In this document: piece after piece, positions 1 to 7,240 of the stretch | Numbering within the stretch: position 1 is the first letter of the stretch | Layout: every line of letters begins with the position of its first letter | Program-made: the position numbers and the translations under genes | The notes under the pieces: model-generated | Database searches by the model: none | The model's input: the letters and a program-made list of their open reading frames with translations, nothing else | Told to the model about the DNA's origin: nothing | From: JAEUIZ01 sp046155605 | GTDB lineage: Bacteria; Planctomycetota; Phycisphaerae; Phycisphaerales; UBA1924 | Reading direction: 5' to 3' | Length of the DNA: 12,085 nt | NCBI GenBank assembly: GCA_046155605.1 | Contig: JBJXFQ010000036.1 | Location: forward strand, 1-12,085

Positions 1-1200
1 CGGCCCGGCCCCGGCCAGCCGCGCGCGGAGCGCCCCGTCCGCCAGCGCGCGCGCGATCGCGTCCGCCAGCGCAGCCGCGTCGCCAGCGGCGACAAGCAAC
101 CCGGATCGCTCGTGCTCGACGATCTCGGCGAGCCCGCCGACATTCGTCGCGACGACCGGCGCGGCCAGCGCCATGGCTTCGAGGCAGACCATGGGGAACG
201 CCTCCCAGTGTGACGGGAAGCAGCACACGCCGCCGCTCGCCGTCGCCGCGTGGATCGCGGTGCCGAGTTGGTGCCTGGGGAGCGCCGGCTCGAAGGTGAT
301 GCGGTCGCCGTGGCGGGCCGCGCGCGCGCGCAGCGTGTCGAGCATCGATCGGCCGAAGGGTCCGGTGGGCGAGTCATTGCCGATGAGTCTGAATCGTGCG
401 CGCACGCCGCGATCGAGCAGGATGCCCGCGGCCCGCACCAAGTCCTGCGGCCCCTTGAGGTGTTGAAACTTGCCGTAGAAGAGCACCACGGGCTCGGGCG
501 GCGACGGGCGCGCGCTGCCGGACTCGCTCGAACCGAGCGGATCGCGTGCTCCACCCAAGTCCCTCAGCAGTTGCGCGGCATCAACCGGGATCGGCACGAT
601 CGCCAACTTCGCCGTGTGCGCGATCCCCTGCCATGAGCCGTCGTCGACGGTCACTCGCTCGAGCACTCGCCCCGCCGGCGCGATGACAAGGTCGGCCTCG
701 CGCACCGCGGCCCGCTCGAGGTGCTCGATGATCGCGTCCTCGGCGCTCAGGCGCGCGTCATCATCGGCCTCGCGACAGAGCCATCGCGGGGAGTGAAGCC
801 GCACCGCGAGGACCGCCGATTCGAGCGCGCCGGCACCGCTCGTGCGTTTGGCGCGGATGGTGGCATATCCCTCGCCGTGGTAATCCGGGAACTCGACGAG
901 GTCAAAGCCACCGAGGCGCTCGGCCAGTCCCGAGAGCGCGAAAAAGACGGCCATCGAGTATCGCTGGGGGTACGTCGGATAGGCGTCGAGCCCGGCGGTG
1001 CCTCCGAGCGGATCGACGACGTGGATCGAGACTCGCGGCAGGAGCGAGGAGCCGCGCGCAGCGAGCCCCTCGTGCGCCTCGGTGATGAGATGCACATCGT
1101 GCCCCGCGCCGGCGAGGACTCGGGCCATGAGCGAGGCGTAGGAGCCGATGCCACCGCCGGTGAAGGGAGCGAGTTCGCGCGAGACGAGCGCGATCCTCAT
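1..1200 (-). CDS. GT4-family glycosyltransferase, C-terminus cut by window edge
   Basis: The frame is open from the ATG at 1198-1200 to the left edge, giving 400 codons without a stop; the last residues lie outside. It begins MRIALVSRELAPFTGGGIGSY, the usual nucleotide-sugar glycosyltransferase N-terminus with a glycine-rich loop. The C-terminal Rossmann half has the GT4 signature E-x7-E at E333 and E341 (context HWEAFPMVCLEAM) followed by a G-G-L-A-E-I motif. GT4 enzymes are retaining transferases that move a sugar from an activated donor onto a glycan or lipid acceptor, normally on the cytoplasmic side of the membrane; donor and acceptor cannot be read here. The start overlaps the stop of the upstream gene as ATGA (1197-1200), so translation is probably coupled. 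It is clearly a paralogue of that neighbour, with the same N-terminal motif, an EFPDY motif and a CCFPS-W-E core. Family assignment is firm; specificity is unknown. Confidence 0.9.
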   Translation of the reverse strand, partial: MRIALVSRELAPFTGGGIGSYASLMARVLAGAGHDVHLITEAHEGLAARGSSLLPRVSIHVVDPLGGTAGLDAYPTYPQRYSMAVFFALSGLAERLGGFDLVEFPDYHGEGYATIRAKRTSGAGALESAVLAVRLHSPRWLCREADDDARLSAEDAIIEHLERAAVREADLVIAPAGRVLERVTVDDGSWQGIAHTAKLAIVPIPVDAAQLLRDLGGARDPLGSSESGSARPSPPEPVVLFYGKFQHLKGPQDLVRAAGILLDRGVRARFRLIGNDSPTGPFGRSMLDTLRARAARHGDRITFEPALPRHQLGTAIHAATASGGVCCFPSHWEAFPMVCLEAMALAAPVVATNVGGLAEIVEHERSGLLVAAGDAAALADAIARALADGALRARLAGAGP

Positions 1201-3155
1201 GAGGCACTCTCCACGCGCGGGTTCGCCGCTTTCAGGTGCTCGATTTCGGCCCGTGCCGCGTCGCGTTCGGCCGTCGTTGATCTCAACCAACCCGTGATTT
1301 CCAGGGCGCGCTGCCGGAGACGCCAGCGTTGCCAGGCCATGAGCCGGATGACTCGTCCCGGTTCGCGCGGCAGGAGCGGTCGCCGCACGGCAAGCGCCGC
1401 GGCGAAGGCATCGATATCGGTGGGTGCAGCGCGGGATGCCGCGCCTCGCGCGACGATTCGCGGCATGACCCCGACATCGAGTCCTGCTTCGGCGATGGCC
1501 GCGAGCAAGTCCCATTCAGCCCCGGCATCCACTGTCGCATCGATGAGCGGCAGCGCCGCCTCCCGCCGGACCAACCACACTGACCCCAGACAGCACGGAA
1601 AGATCGCGAGCAGGTCGCGGTCGATCCCGACGGGCGTGCGGACGATGCCCTGATCTTCGGTCCACGGCAGGATCGCGGCCGCGGTTGGGTTTCGAGTCGC
1701 CGCGAGGGTGAGGTGTTGCAACGCGCCGGGTTCGAGATCACCGCCGGCGAGGACAATCCACGCGGCGTTTGATGCGAGCATCGCGTTGCGGAGCCGCGCG
1801 CCGAGTGTCCCTTCGCACGGCAGCGCATCGACGCGAAGCACATCGACCGTGGAAGGGGTGCGAGGCGGTTGCGTTGCGCGCGTTCCGCCGCGCGCCTGCT
1901 CCACCGCCGCCATCGTCGCGGCAACCACGCGGGTCGGATCGCACAACTCCGTAACTCGTTGAACGCCTGCGTCGCCGATGGCGCGCAGGCGTTCTCGATC
2001 GCCGAGGGCGTCGATCAGTTTCCGGGCCAGGTCTGTAGCGTCGCCGGTCTTGAAGAGGAAGCCACTGTTGCCGTCGTCGATAATCTCGGCCATGCCACCC
2101 GCGTTCGACCCGAGCACGGGCGTTCCCAGCGCCATCGCTTCGAGGCAGGTGTTGGGGAAGTTCTCCCAGCGAGAGGGGAAGCAGCACAACCCGCCGCTCC
2201 GGGCCGCTTCGCGGATGGCCGCGCCGAGTTCAGCGCGCGGCCGCGCCGGCAGAAACTCGAACCTCGTCGCCCACTTCGGTGCAATCATTGCGCGCAGCCG
2301 TTGGAGCATCGAGCCGGCTACCGCATCTTCTTGCGAGGCGACGACCGGCCATGTGCCGCCGCGCGTGTCGGCACCGATGAATCGAAAGGTCGCGTCGGTG
2401 CCCGATTCGAGCACGCGATGTGCGGCCTCGACAAGCAACTCGACGCCCTTGCGGGCTTCCAGGCGGCCGAAGTACAGAACAATCGGCCGCGGCACCCCGC
2501 GTTGCACCGATGGCTCAGGCGTCTCGCCAGTGGGAGCGGCCTGCTCGCGCCACGACTTCGCAAAGAATGGATACGGCACCACGGCGCTTGCGCCGTCGAG
2601 CGGCCGCGTTGATCGCTTCTGCGTGATCTCGAGCAGCGCTCGCGTCGGCGACAGCAACAGGTCGGCACCCTCGATGGCGCGCGATTCCGCCAACTCCAGC
2701 ATCGCGATCTCATCATCCAGCCACGCGTCGCCGTTGATCTCGCGGCACATCACCGTCGGCGTGTGCAGGCGCACGCCCAGCACCGTGCCGGCGAGCGCAC
2801 CCACGCTCTGCCGTGCGGCGATGGCGGCAAAGCCCTCGGCCCAGTAATCGGGGAACTCGGCGTAGTCAGGGCGAATCTGTTCGAGGTGTTCGAGTGCTGC
2901 CGCGGAGTGGGCGAGGAACATGAAGCGGTGGCGCGGGGATTCGGACGCGAACGAGTGGGCGATGGGATCGACGGGGACGGTGTGGGCGCGAGCGCCGATT
3001 GTGGCGGCCCATTCCACAACCCCCGCGAAGGCGGGGCAGACGAGGTGCGTCTCGTGGCCCGCGCCGGCCCAGGCGCGCAGCATGGCCGCGACATAGGTGC
3101 CGATGCCCGCGCCGAAGAAGGGCGAGACCTCGCGGCTGACGAGACAGACCCGCAT
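1197..3155 (-). CDS. GT4 glycosyltransferase fused to a GT2-like C-terminal domain
   Basis: A 652-residue protein starting MRVCLVSREVSPFFGAGIGTY. The ATG at 3153-3155 is preferred because GGGAG lies 9 bases upstream and the protein then begins directly with the conserved GT4 motif; an upstream in-frame ATG at 3216-3218 would add 21 residues unlike the family. Residues 1 to about 420 are a GT4 fold with an LYFGRLEARKG sugar-transferase motif and E-x7-E at E331 and E339. Residues from about 430 to 560 resemble a GT2/GT-A domain (WIVLAGGDLEPGAL, later CCLGSVWLVRREA and an EWDLL segment), but the metal-binding DxD reads GGD at D473, so this half may be inactive or serve in acceptor binding. The tail is basic with a short probable coiled coil (ERDAARAEIEHLKAAN). 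It is the first gene of a two-gene unit with the overlapping paralogue. Probable role: assembly of a surface or exported polysaccharide. The sugar donor cannot be inferred. Confidence 0.9.
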   Translation of the reverse strand: MRVCLVSREVSPFFGAGIGTYVAAMLRAWAGAGHETHLVCPAFAGVVEWAATIGARAHTVPVDPIAHSFASESPRHRFMFLAHSAAALEHLEQIRPDYAEFPDYWAEGFAAIAARQSVGALAGTVLGVRLHTPTVMCREINGDAWLDDEIAMLELAESRAIEGADLLLSPTRALLEITQKRSTRPLDGASAVVPYPFFAKSWREQAAPTGETPEPSVQRGVPRPIVLYFGRLEARKGVELLVEAAHRVLESGTDATFRFIGADTRGGTWPVVASQEDAVAGSMLQRLRAMIAPKWATRFEFLPARPRAELGAAIREAARSGGLCCFPSRWENFPNTCLEAMALGTPVLGSNAGGMAEIIDDGNSGFLFKTGDATDLARKLIDALGDRERLRAIGDAGVQRVTELCDPTRVVAATMAAVEQARGGTRATQPPRTPSTVDVLRVDALPCEGTLGARLRNAMLASNAAWIVLAGGDLEPGALQHLTLAATRNPTAAAILPWTEDQGIVRTPVGIDRDLLAIFPCCLGSVWLVRREAALPLIDATVDAGAEWDLLAAIAEAGLDVGVMPRIVARGAASRAAPTDIDAFAAALAVRRPLLPREPGRVIRLMAWQRWRLRQRALEITGWLRSTTAERDAARAEIEHLKAANPRVESAS

Positions 3156-3216
3156 GGGGGTATTCTCCCTCGCCGCGGCCATAGAACCAGTCGCGCTCCC
3201 GTTCCCTCGTTCGCCC
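3156..3216. promoter_or_regulatory. Compact divergent intergenic region
   Basis: With the preferred starts, only 61 bases separate the minus-strand GT4 operon from the plus-strand GT-C-like gene, so promoters for both directions must lie here or inside the 5' ends of the genes. On the minus strand GGGAG ends 9 bases before the ATG at 3155 and is a plausible ribosome binding site. No Shine-Dalgarno precedes the plus-strand ATG at 3217. I could not identify convincing -35/-10 pairs on either strand. The layout suggests that the three surface-glycan genes are controlled together, but this is inference from arrangement. Confidence 0.4.
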
Positions 3217-5040
3217 ATGCCAGACTCGATCCGACCAATCTCGACGAAACAACATTGGTGGCGGCATGCGCTGCCGACGCTGGCGTTTGCGTCGGCGTTG
3301 CTGTTTGTGGGCGGGTTTTTCCTGCTGGGGCGGATCGGCTTCTGGTCGGACGACTACTGGCACGCGCGGATTGATCCGGCGACGGGCGCGCGCACGGCGC
3401 TGGCGATGGAGCGCGGGTTTTTCCTGCGGCCGCTTTTCTTTCGGGTGGTGCCGGCGGTGACAACGCTGTGCTGGCGGCACGACTGGTTGGCGCACGCGAT
3501 CGTGCTGTGCTCTCACGCGGTGGTGTGCGTGCTGCTGTGGCGGTTGCTGCGAGTGATGGGTGTTTCGGCGCGGTCGGCGGCGGCGGCGGTCACCGTCTAT
3601 ATGGTCTATCCGGGTTCGTTTGAGGCGATGATGTGGGTCGCGGCGTTGCCGACGAGCATGGCGGCGTCTCTGATGCTCGGGGTGATGCTGCTGATGGTGC
3701 TGGCGCGGCGCGTGGTGCTCGCGACGTTGATCTCGGCGGCGATGGTCTTTGCGGCGTGCTGCCTCAACGAGCAGCCGGCGGCGGGGGTGATGGTGCTGCC
3801 GGTGCTGGGGTGGGTGGTTGGAAAGGGACGGAGGGACGAAGGGACAGAGGGACGAAGCAGAGGGCGGGTACAGGCGGCGATATCGGCGCTGTGGCCGACG
3901 ATGGTGCTGGGGCTGGTCGTGCTGGCGTATGTGCTACTGGTGATGCTCGATGGCAGGGCGCCGCGGGGCGCGCGGGGGTCTGCCGAGAGCCTGGTTTCGA
4001 TTGCGGACCTGCAGCGGCGCGTGGAGTATTTCGTGGACGTGCTATGGCGGCGGATGGTGCTGCGGAACTTCTGGCGAGGGGCGCTGGGCGAGGGCTTTCG
4101 GACCGTGACGGGCAGCGGTGCGTATGGATGGGCGGCGCTGGGAATGCTCGCGGCAACAGGCGCGGCATGGTGGAGGTGGTTTGCGAGGACGGGTACCGGC
4201 GCGTCGTCCTGGACCATGAGTCCTGAGTCGATCGCGGCATCGGCTGGCGACCCGACGGCGGGTGCGGGATGCCGGGCGCGCGACTCATTCCGTTTGTTTC
4301 GGCTGGTTGTGCTCGGGGTGGCGGTGTTTGTGACGGGCTGGGTGCCGATCGTGCTCACGGCGAGTTATGAGCCAGATCCACGGCTGCGGTATTGGCCGTG
4401 CGTCGGGCTGGCGATCGTGATCGGCGCGGCGCTGGATGTCGTTCGCGGGCGGCGGGCGCGGATGGTGGCGGGCGCGGCGGTGGCGACGACGGCGTGTGTC
4501 TTCGCGGTGATGCTGGTGGGCACGCAACAGGGCTTTGCGAATCGGTGGCGGATGGATCAGGCCGAGATGGCGGCGATCAGGATGCTTGTGCCCAATCCGC
4601 CGCCGTATGCCTATTTCATCCCGTTGCGAGTCGAGAACACGGCGCTTTCGACGGGTTCGCCGGTGCTCGATCGACATTTCCGCGCGGTGTGGGAGTTTCC
4701 GTGGACGACCACGCCGCATGTGCAGCGGGCGTATGGGCGTGCGGACATCGCGGCGGGGTACTTTCGGCACTGGACGCCGCGCGCGCCGGTGCGCGGGGCG
4801 AACGAGCGCGGGGTTCTGCTGACGGACGAGATCGGACCGCGGTATGGAACGCGCGAAGTCAGCGGAGCGGAAGGCGAGGCCAGGAGGGGCGGCTGGCGCG
4901 TGCCGTGGGATCGCGTGGTGCTGTTTGTGGTGGAACGCGGCGGCGAGGTTCGGCTTGTGGGGCGCGTCGAGGCGGGCGGCCAAGGCTTTGATGTGCCGCT
5001 CGGCAAAGGCGGCGTGGCAGTGCGGCTTGAACGGGATTAG
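3217..5040 (+). CDS. GT-C-like multi-pass membrane glycosyltransferase (putative)
   Basis: A 607-residue integral membrane protein taken from the ATG at 3217 (MPDSIRPIST). In-frame ATGs at 3154 and 3097 would extend it across the divergent glycosyltransferase start and add non-membrane sequence; none has a convincing Shine-Dalgarno. The first membrane segment (about 17-38) is followed at once by FWSDDYW, with D45 and D46 where GT-C enzymes keep an acidic pair in the first periplasmic loop. Several further hydrophobic segments follow, a buried NEQPA motif lies at 184-188, and the last roughly 140 residues are soluble. GT-C enzymes transfer sugars from polyprenyl-phosphate donors outside the cytoplasmic membrane, which suits its place beside two GT4 genes. 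Residues about 203-214 (GRRDEGTEGR) come from an 8-base tandem repeat in a charged, probably cytoplasmic, loop. The family assignment is inferred from topology and motif; it could be another polytopic surface-polysaccharide protein. Confidence 0.75.
   Translation: MPDSIRPISTKQHWWRHALPTLAFASALLFVGGFFLLGRIGFWSDDYWHARIDPATGARTALAMERGFFLRPLFFRVVPAVTTLCWRHDWLAHAIVLCSHAVVCVLLWRLLRVMGVSARSAAAAVTVYMVYPGSFEAMMWVAALPTSMAASLMLGVMLLMVLARRVVLATLISAAMVFAACCLNEQPAAGVMVLPVLGWVVGKGRRDEGTEGRSRGRVQAAISALWPTMVLGLVVLAYVLLVMLDGRAPRGARGSAESLVSIADLQRRVEYFVDVLWRRMVLRNFWRGALGEGFRTVTGSGAYGWAALGMLAATGAAWWRWFARTGTGASSWTMSPESIAASAGDPTAGAGCRARDSFRLFRLVVLGVAVFVTGWVPIVLTASYEPDPRLRYWPCVGLAIVIGAALDVVRGRRARMVAGAAVATTACVFAVMLVGTQQGFANRWRMDQAEMAAIRMLVPNPPPYAYFIPLRVENTALSTGSPVLDRHFRAVWEFPWTTTPHVQRAYGRADIAAGYFRHWTPRAPVRGANERGVLLTDEIGPRYGTREVSGAEGEARRGGWRVPWDRVVLFVVERGGEVRLVGRVEAGGQGFDVPLGKGGVAVRLERD
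3825..3856 (+). repeat. Four tandem copies of an 8-base repeat inside a coding region
   Basis: Four consecutive octamers read GGGACGGA, GGGACGAA, GGGACAGA and GGGACGAA, consensus GGGACRRA. They lie in the GT-C-like gene and encode part of a charged loop between membrane segments. Eight is not a multiple of three, so gain or loss of one unit would shift the frame, while the present four-copy state keeps it open. The copies differ at two positions, which lowers slippage compared with perfect repeats. Confidence 0.85.
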
Positions 5041-5086
5041 CCGGCGGAGACGAAAGCGGCGCATGATGGGTAGAAGGAGCCACACC

Positions 5087-5503
5087 ATGCCCGCAGCGCT
5101 GATCGAAGCCCCCGCCAGCACGCCTTCGCAAGAGATCGTTCCGCTCGCCGCCATCGACGCCTATGACGCCGTCCTCAACGACGACTACGCGTTCGTCGCG
5201 TACAAGGAGACCGACCGCGACACGGGCGCGTGGCGCGTGCGGATCAAGGGTCGGCACATGTCCGGCGTGGTCTTTGAGCCCGAGGCGATGCGACTTCAGG
5301 CGCGGGCCGCGGGGGCGCAGGTCAAGCCCTTCTTCACCTGGGGTGCCGGGATCGACCCGTCGCCATCGGACCCGCGGCTGGTGCAGTACCGCGTCCACGT
5401 CGAGGGCGGCAAGCCGGCGCGGATCGAGATCGCGCTCCAACTCCGCAAGGCCGACGGCACGGCGGACTCGCCGCAGTCGGCGGCGTTCGCCTGGCCCGCG
5501 TGA
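5087..5503 (+). CDS. Conserved-looking small protein of unknown function
   Basis: A 138-residue protein from the ATG at 5087, chosen because AAGGAG at 5074-5079 sits 7 bases upstream; the same frame runs open further 5', but that part overlaps the GT-C-like gene and is not protein-like. I do not recognise a family. It has no signal peptide and no membrane segment. The N-terminal part is acidic and aromatic (AIDAYDAVLNDDYAFVAYKE); the middle has alternating hydrophobic residues suggesting beta strands (WRVRIKGRHMSGVVFEPEA); the end carries another probable strand pair (QYRVHVEG, RIEIALQLRK). There is one tryptophan-glycine segment (FFTWGAG) near residue 84. It begins 46 bases after the GT-C-like stop and ends 89 bases before the preferred nadA start, so it may share a transcript with either. 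Its high GC and codon pattern match the neighbours. No function is proposed. Confidence 0.75.
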   Translation: MPAALIEAPASTPSQEIVPLAAIDAYDAVLNDDYAFVAYKETDRDTGAWRVRIKGRHMSGVVFEPEAMRLQARAAGAQVKPFFTWGAGIDPSPSDPRLVQYRVHVEGGKPARIEIALQLRKADGTADSPQSAAFAWPA

Positions 5504-5592
5504 GCGAGGGTCGGATCGGGCTTCGGACGCCATTCCTCGGTGGCTGTCGTGAAGGGTCAAACTCGCGGCTTGTGCGATTCGTACCATTGTTG

Positions 5593-6843
5593 ATGCTCTG
5601 GCAGCCCTCGCTCGCGGATCGCTATACCAAGGCCGCGCCGGACGATCTGGCGCGTGACATCGCCGCGCGCCGGTCGGAACTGGGCGAGCGGCTGGTGATC
5701 CTCGGGCATCACTACCAGACGGACGAGGTGATCCGCCACGCCGACGTGACGGGCGACTCGCTGAAACTCTCGCAGGCCGCGGCGCGCGTGGCCGCCGAGC
5801 GGGACGTGCATTGGGTCGTGTTCTGCGGGGTGCATTTCATGGCCGAGACTGCCGACATGCTCACGCCCGAGCACGTCGACGTGATCCTGCCGGACTTGTC
5901 GGCGGGGTGCTCGATGGCGGACATGGCCGCGTATGACGACACAGTGCTGGCGTGGGAGCGGCTGCACGCGGGGCTTCGCGAGCCGGCGGCAAGTGGCGGC
6001 CGGCCCGCGCGCATCATCCCCATCACCTATGTGAACTCGACCGCGGCGATCAAGGCCTTTGTCGGCGCGCATGGCGGCGCGTGCTGCACGTCATCGAACG
6101 CGCAGCGCGTGCTGGAGTGGGCGCTCGCGGGCGGGACGGTGCCTAGGGCCGAGGGCGAGGACATTCGAATCCTCTTTTTGCCGGACCAGCACCTCGGGCG
6201 CAATACGGCGGCGCGCCTGGGCATCGACGTGGGCCGACACGCCGCGGTCTATGACCCCAAACTCACGGCCCGAGGCGAGCCGCTGGGCGGGATAACCCCG
6301 CAGCAACTCCGCGACGCGAGGGTGATCCTCTGGGCGGGCCATTGCTCGGTTCACAAACTCTTTCGCCCGGAGCACTGCGACGCGTTGCGTGCCGAATCGG
6401 CGGGAGCACCTGAACTGCCGCCGTGGCGGATCTTGGTGCATCCGGAATGCGTGAAAGAAGTAGTTGACCGCGCGGACTTCGCCGGCTCGACGGAGTTCAT
6501 CATCAAGACGTTGCGCGAGGCCGAGCCCGGCTCGCGCTGGGCCTTGGGCACCGAGTTCCACCTGGTGCGGCGGGTGGCGCGCGAAGCGGCGATGCGAGGC
6601 GTGACCGTTCGCGTGCTGAGCGATTGCCAGTGCCTCTGCACGACGATGTTCCGCATCGATCAGCCGCACTTGCTGTGGGTGCTCGACCATCTCGCGGGGC
6701 GCGCGCCGGGAATGCCCAGCGGGGGCAAGGGCCGCGTGGTAAACGCGATTCGGGTGCATCCTGATGCCCGCCGCGACGCGCTCTTGGCGCTCGATCGGAT
6801 GCTCGCGCTGACCGGCGCGCCGAGCCTCGCGTCGGCGGATTGA
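5593..6843 (+). CDS. nadA: Quinolinate synthase NadA
   Basis: NadA condenses iminoaspartate with dihydroxyacetone phosphate to quinolinate, the second step of de novo NAD synthesis from aspartate, using an oxygen-sensitive [4Fe-4S] cluster in the cytoplasm. The protein has 416 residues from the ATG at 5593. A GTG at 5500 would add 31 residues and overlap the upstream stop; neither start has a good Shine-Dalgarno. Signatures include GHHYQTDEVIRHAD and GDSLKLSQ near the N-terminus, FCGVHFMAETADML with C78, YVNSTAAIKA followed by GGACCTSSNAQRV, LPDQHLGRNTA, GHCSVH with C251, HPEC at C286, GTEFHLV and DCQCLC at 345-349. By comparison with known NadA the cluster ligands should be C78, C251 and one of the last three cysteines. 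It is longer than the roughly 350-370 residues of familiar NadA proteins, with extra sequence between the first two ligands. nadB and nadC are not in the window. Confidence 0.95.
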   Translation: MLWQPSLADRYTKAAPDDLARDIAARRSELGERLVILGHHYQTDEVIRHADVTGDSLKLSQAAARVAAERDVHWVVFCGVHFMAETADMLTPEHVDVILPDLSAGCSMADMAAYDDTVLAWERLHAGLREPAASGGRPARIIPITYVNSTAAIKAFVGAHGGACCTSSNAQRVLEWALAGGTVPRAEGEDIRILFLPDQHLGRNTAARLGIDVGRHAAVYDPKLTARGEPLGGITPQQLRDARVILWAGHCSVHKLFRPEHCDALRAESAGAPELPPWRILVHPECVKEVVDRADFAGSTEFIIKTLREAEPGSRWALGTEFHLVRRVAREAAMRGVTVRVLSDCQCLCTTMFRIDQPHLLWVLDHLAGRAPGMPSGGKGRVVNAIRVHPDARRDALLALDRMLALTGAPSLASAD

Positions 6844-6865
6844 CGAGTTGATCGAAGTTCGCCGG

Positions 6866-7213
6866 CTACAGCCCGAGCATCGCGGTGGCCGCGAAGATCG
6901 AGATAAACATCGCGCCCATGGTGACGGGCACGGTGTTGGCGGCAACGGCCCAATGCACGAGCCGCAGGCCAAGGTCGGGGCGACGATTCCCGACGTATTC
7001 GCAGATCGCGAGGACGATGGCGACGGCAACGGCCTTGAGCGCGACCATCGCGGGCACGCCGCCGACATCGAGCGCCGCGCGGGCCGCGATGTTGAGTTCC
7101 TGCCCACCCAGCGCGAGGACGATGGCCGTCAGCGTGGCGTCGAGCACGGCGAGGACGACGAACCAGCGATAGGCCGAGGGATACCGGCCGGCGGAGGCGA
7201 TCTTGTGGACCAC
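6866..7213 (-). CDS. Small membrane protein, DUF5658-like
   Basis: A 115-residue protein with three or four hydrophobic segments (about 17-36, 51-71 and 87-113). The motif LDATLTAIVL, then a GGQELN turn and a PAMVALKAVAV segment, resembles the DUF5658 family known from planctomycetes, which has no established function; this assignment is from memory of the pattern. The GTG at 7213 is preferred because GGGAG lies 6 bases upstream; an alternative GTG at 7228 would add five residues and lacks such a site. It follows the aroDE stop by 27 bases on the same strand, so the two are probably cotranscribed. The ribosome binding site lies in a hairpin discussed separately. The 3' end converges on nadA with only 22 bases between the stops, and no terminator is visible there. 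Confidence 0.8.
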   Translation of the reverse strand: MVHKIASAGRYPSAYRWFVVLAVLDATLTAIVLALGGQELNIAARAALDVGGVPAMVALKAVAVAIVLAICEYVGNRRPDLGLRLVHWAVAANTVPVTMGAMFISIFAATAMLGL

Positions 7214-7219
7214 GGCAGA

Positions 7220-7238
7220 CTCCCGCACGAGGCGGGAG
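7220..7238 (-). promoter_or_regulatory. Hairpin covering the ribosome binding site of the DUF5658-like gene
   Basis: On the minus strand CTCCCGC, a five-base loop CTCGT and GCGGGAG form a perfect 7-base-pair stem. The 3' arm contains GGGAG, the probable Shine-Dalgarno for the GTG at 7213. The stem begins two bases after the aroDE stop codon (7241-7243), so a ribosome ending aroDE would be expected to open it. This looks like a translational coupling device. The structure is seen; the regulatory role is inferred. There is no U-tract, so it is not a good terminator. Confidence 0.5.
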
Positions 7239-7240
7239 GC

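Noticed and set aside
173..796. Overlapping plus-strand open frames at the left edge
   Set aside because: They are Arg/Ala/Ser-rich antisense readings of the minus-strand GT4 gene, whose open 400-codon frame has clear family motifs.
721..1653. A 310-codon plus-strand open frame
   Set aside because: It crosses the junction of both GT4 genes on the opposite strand and has a low-complexity composition with no motif; GC-rich DNA readily gives long antisense frames.
1869..2847. Long plus-strand frames opposite the second GT4 gene
   Set aside because: Antisense shadows; the minus frame contains the E-x7-E motif and conserved N-terminus.
4285..5154. A 289-codon minus-strand frame opposite the GT-C-like gene
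   Set aside because: Very rich in His, Arg and Pro with no recognisable pattern; the plus frame has membrane segments and the FWSDDYW motif.
6091..7107. A 338-codon minus-strand frame opposite nadA
   Set aside because: Antisense shadow of a firmly identified gene.
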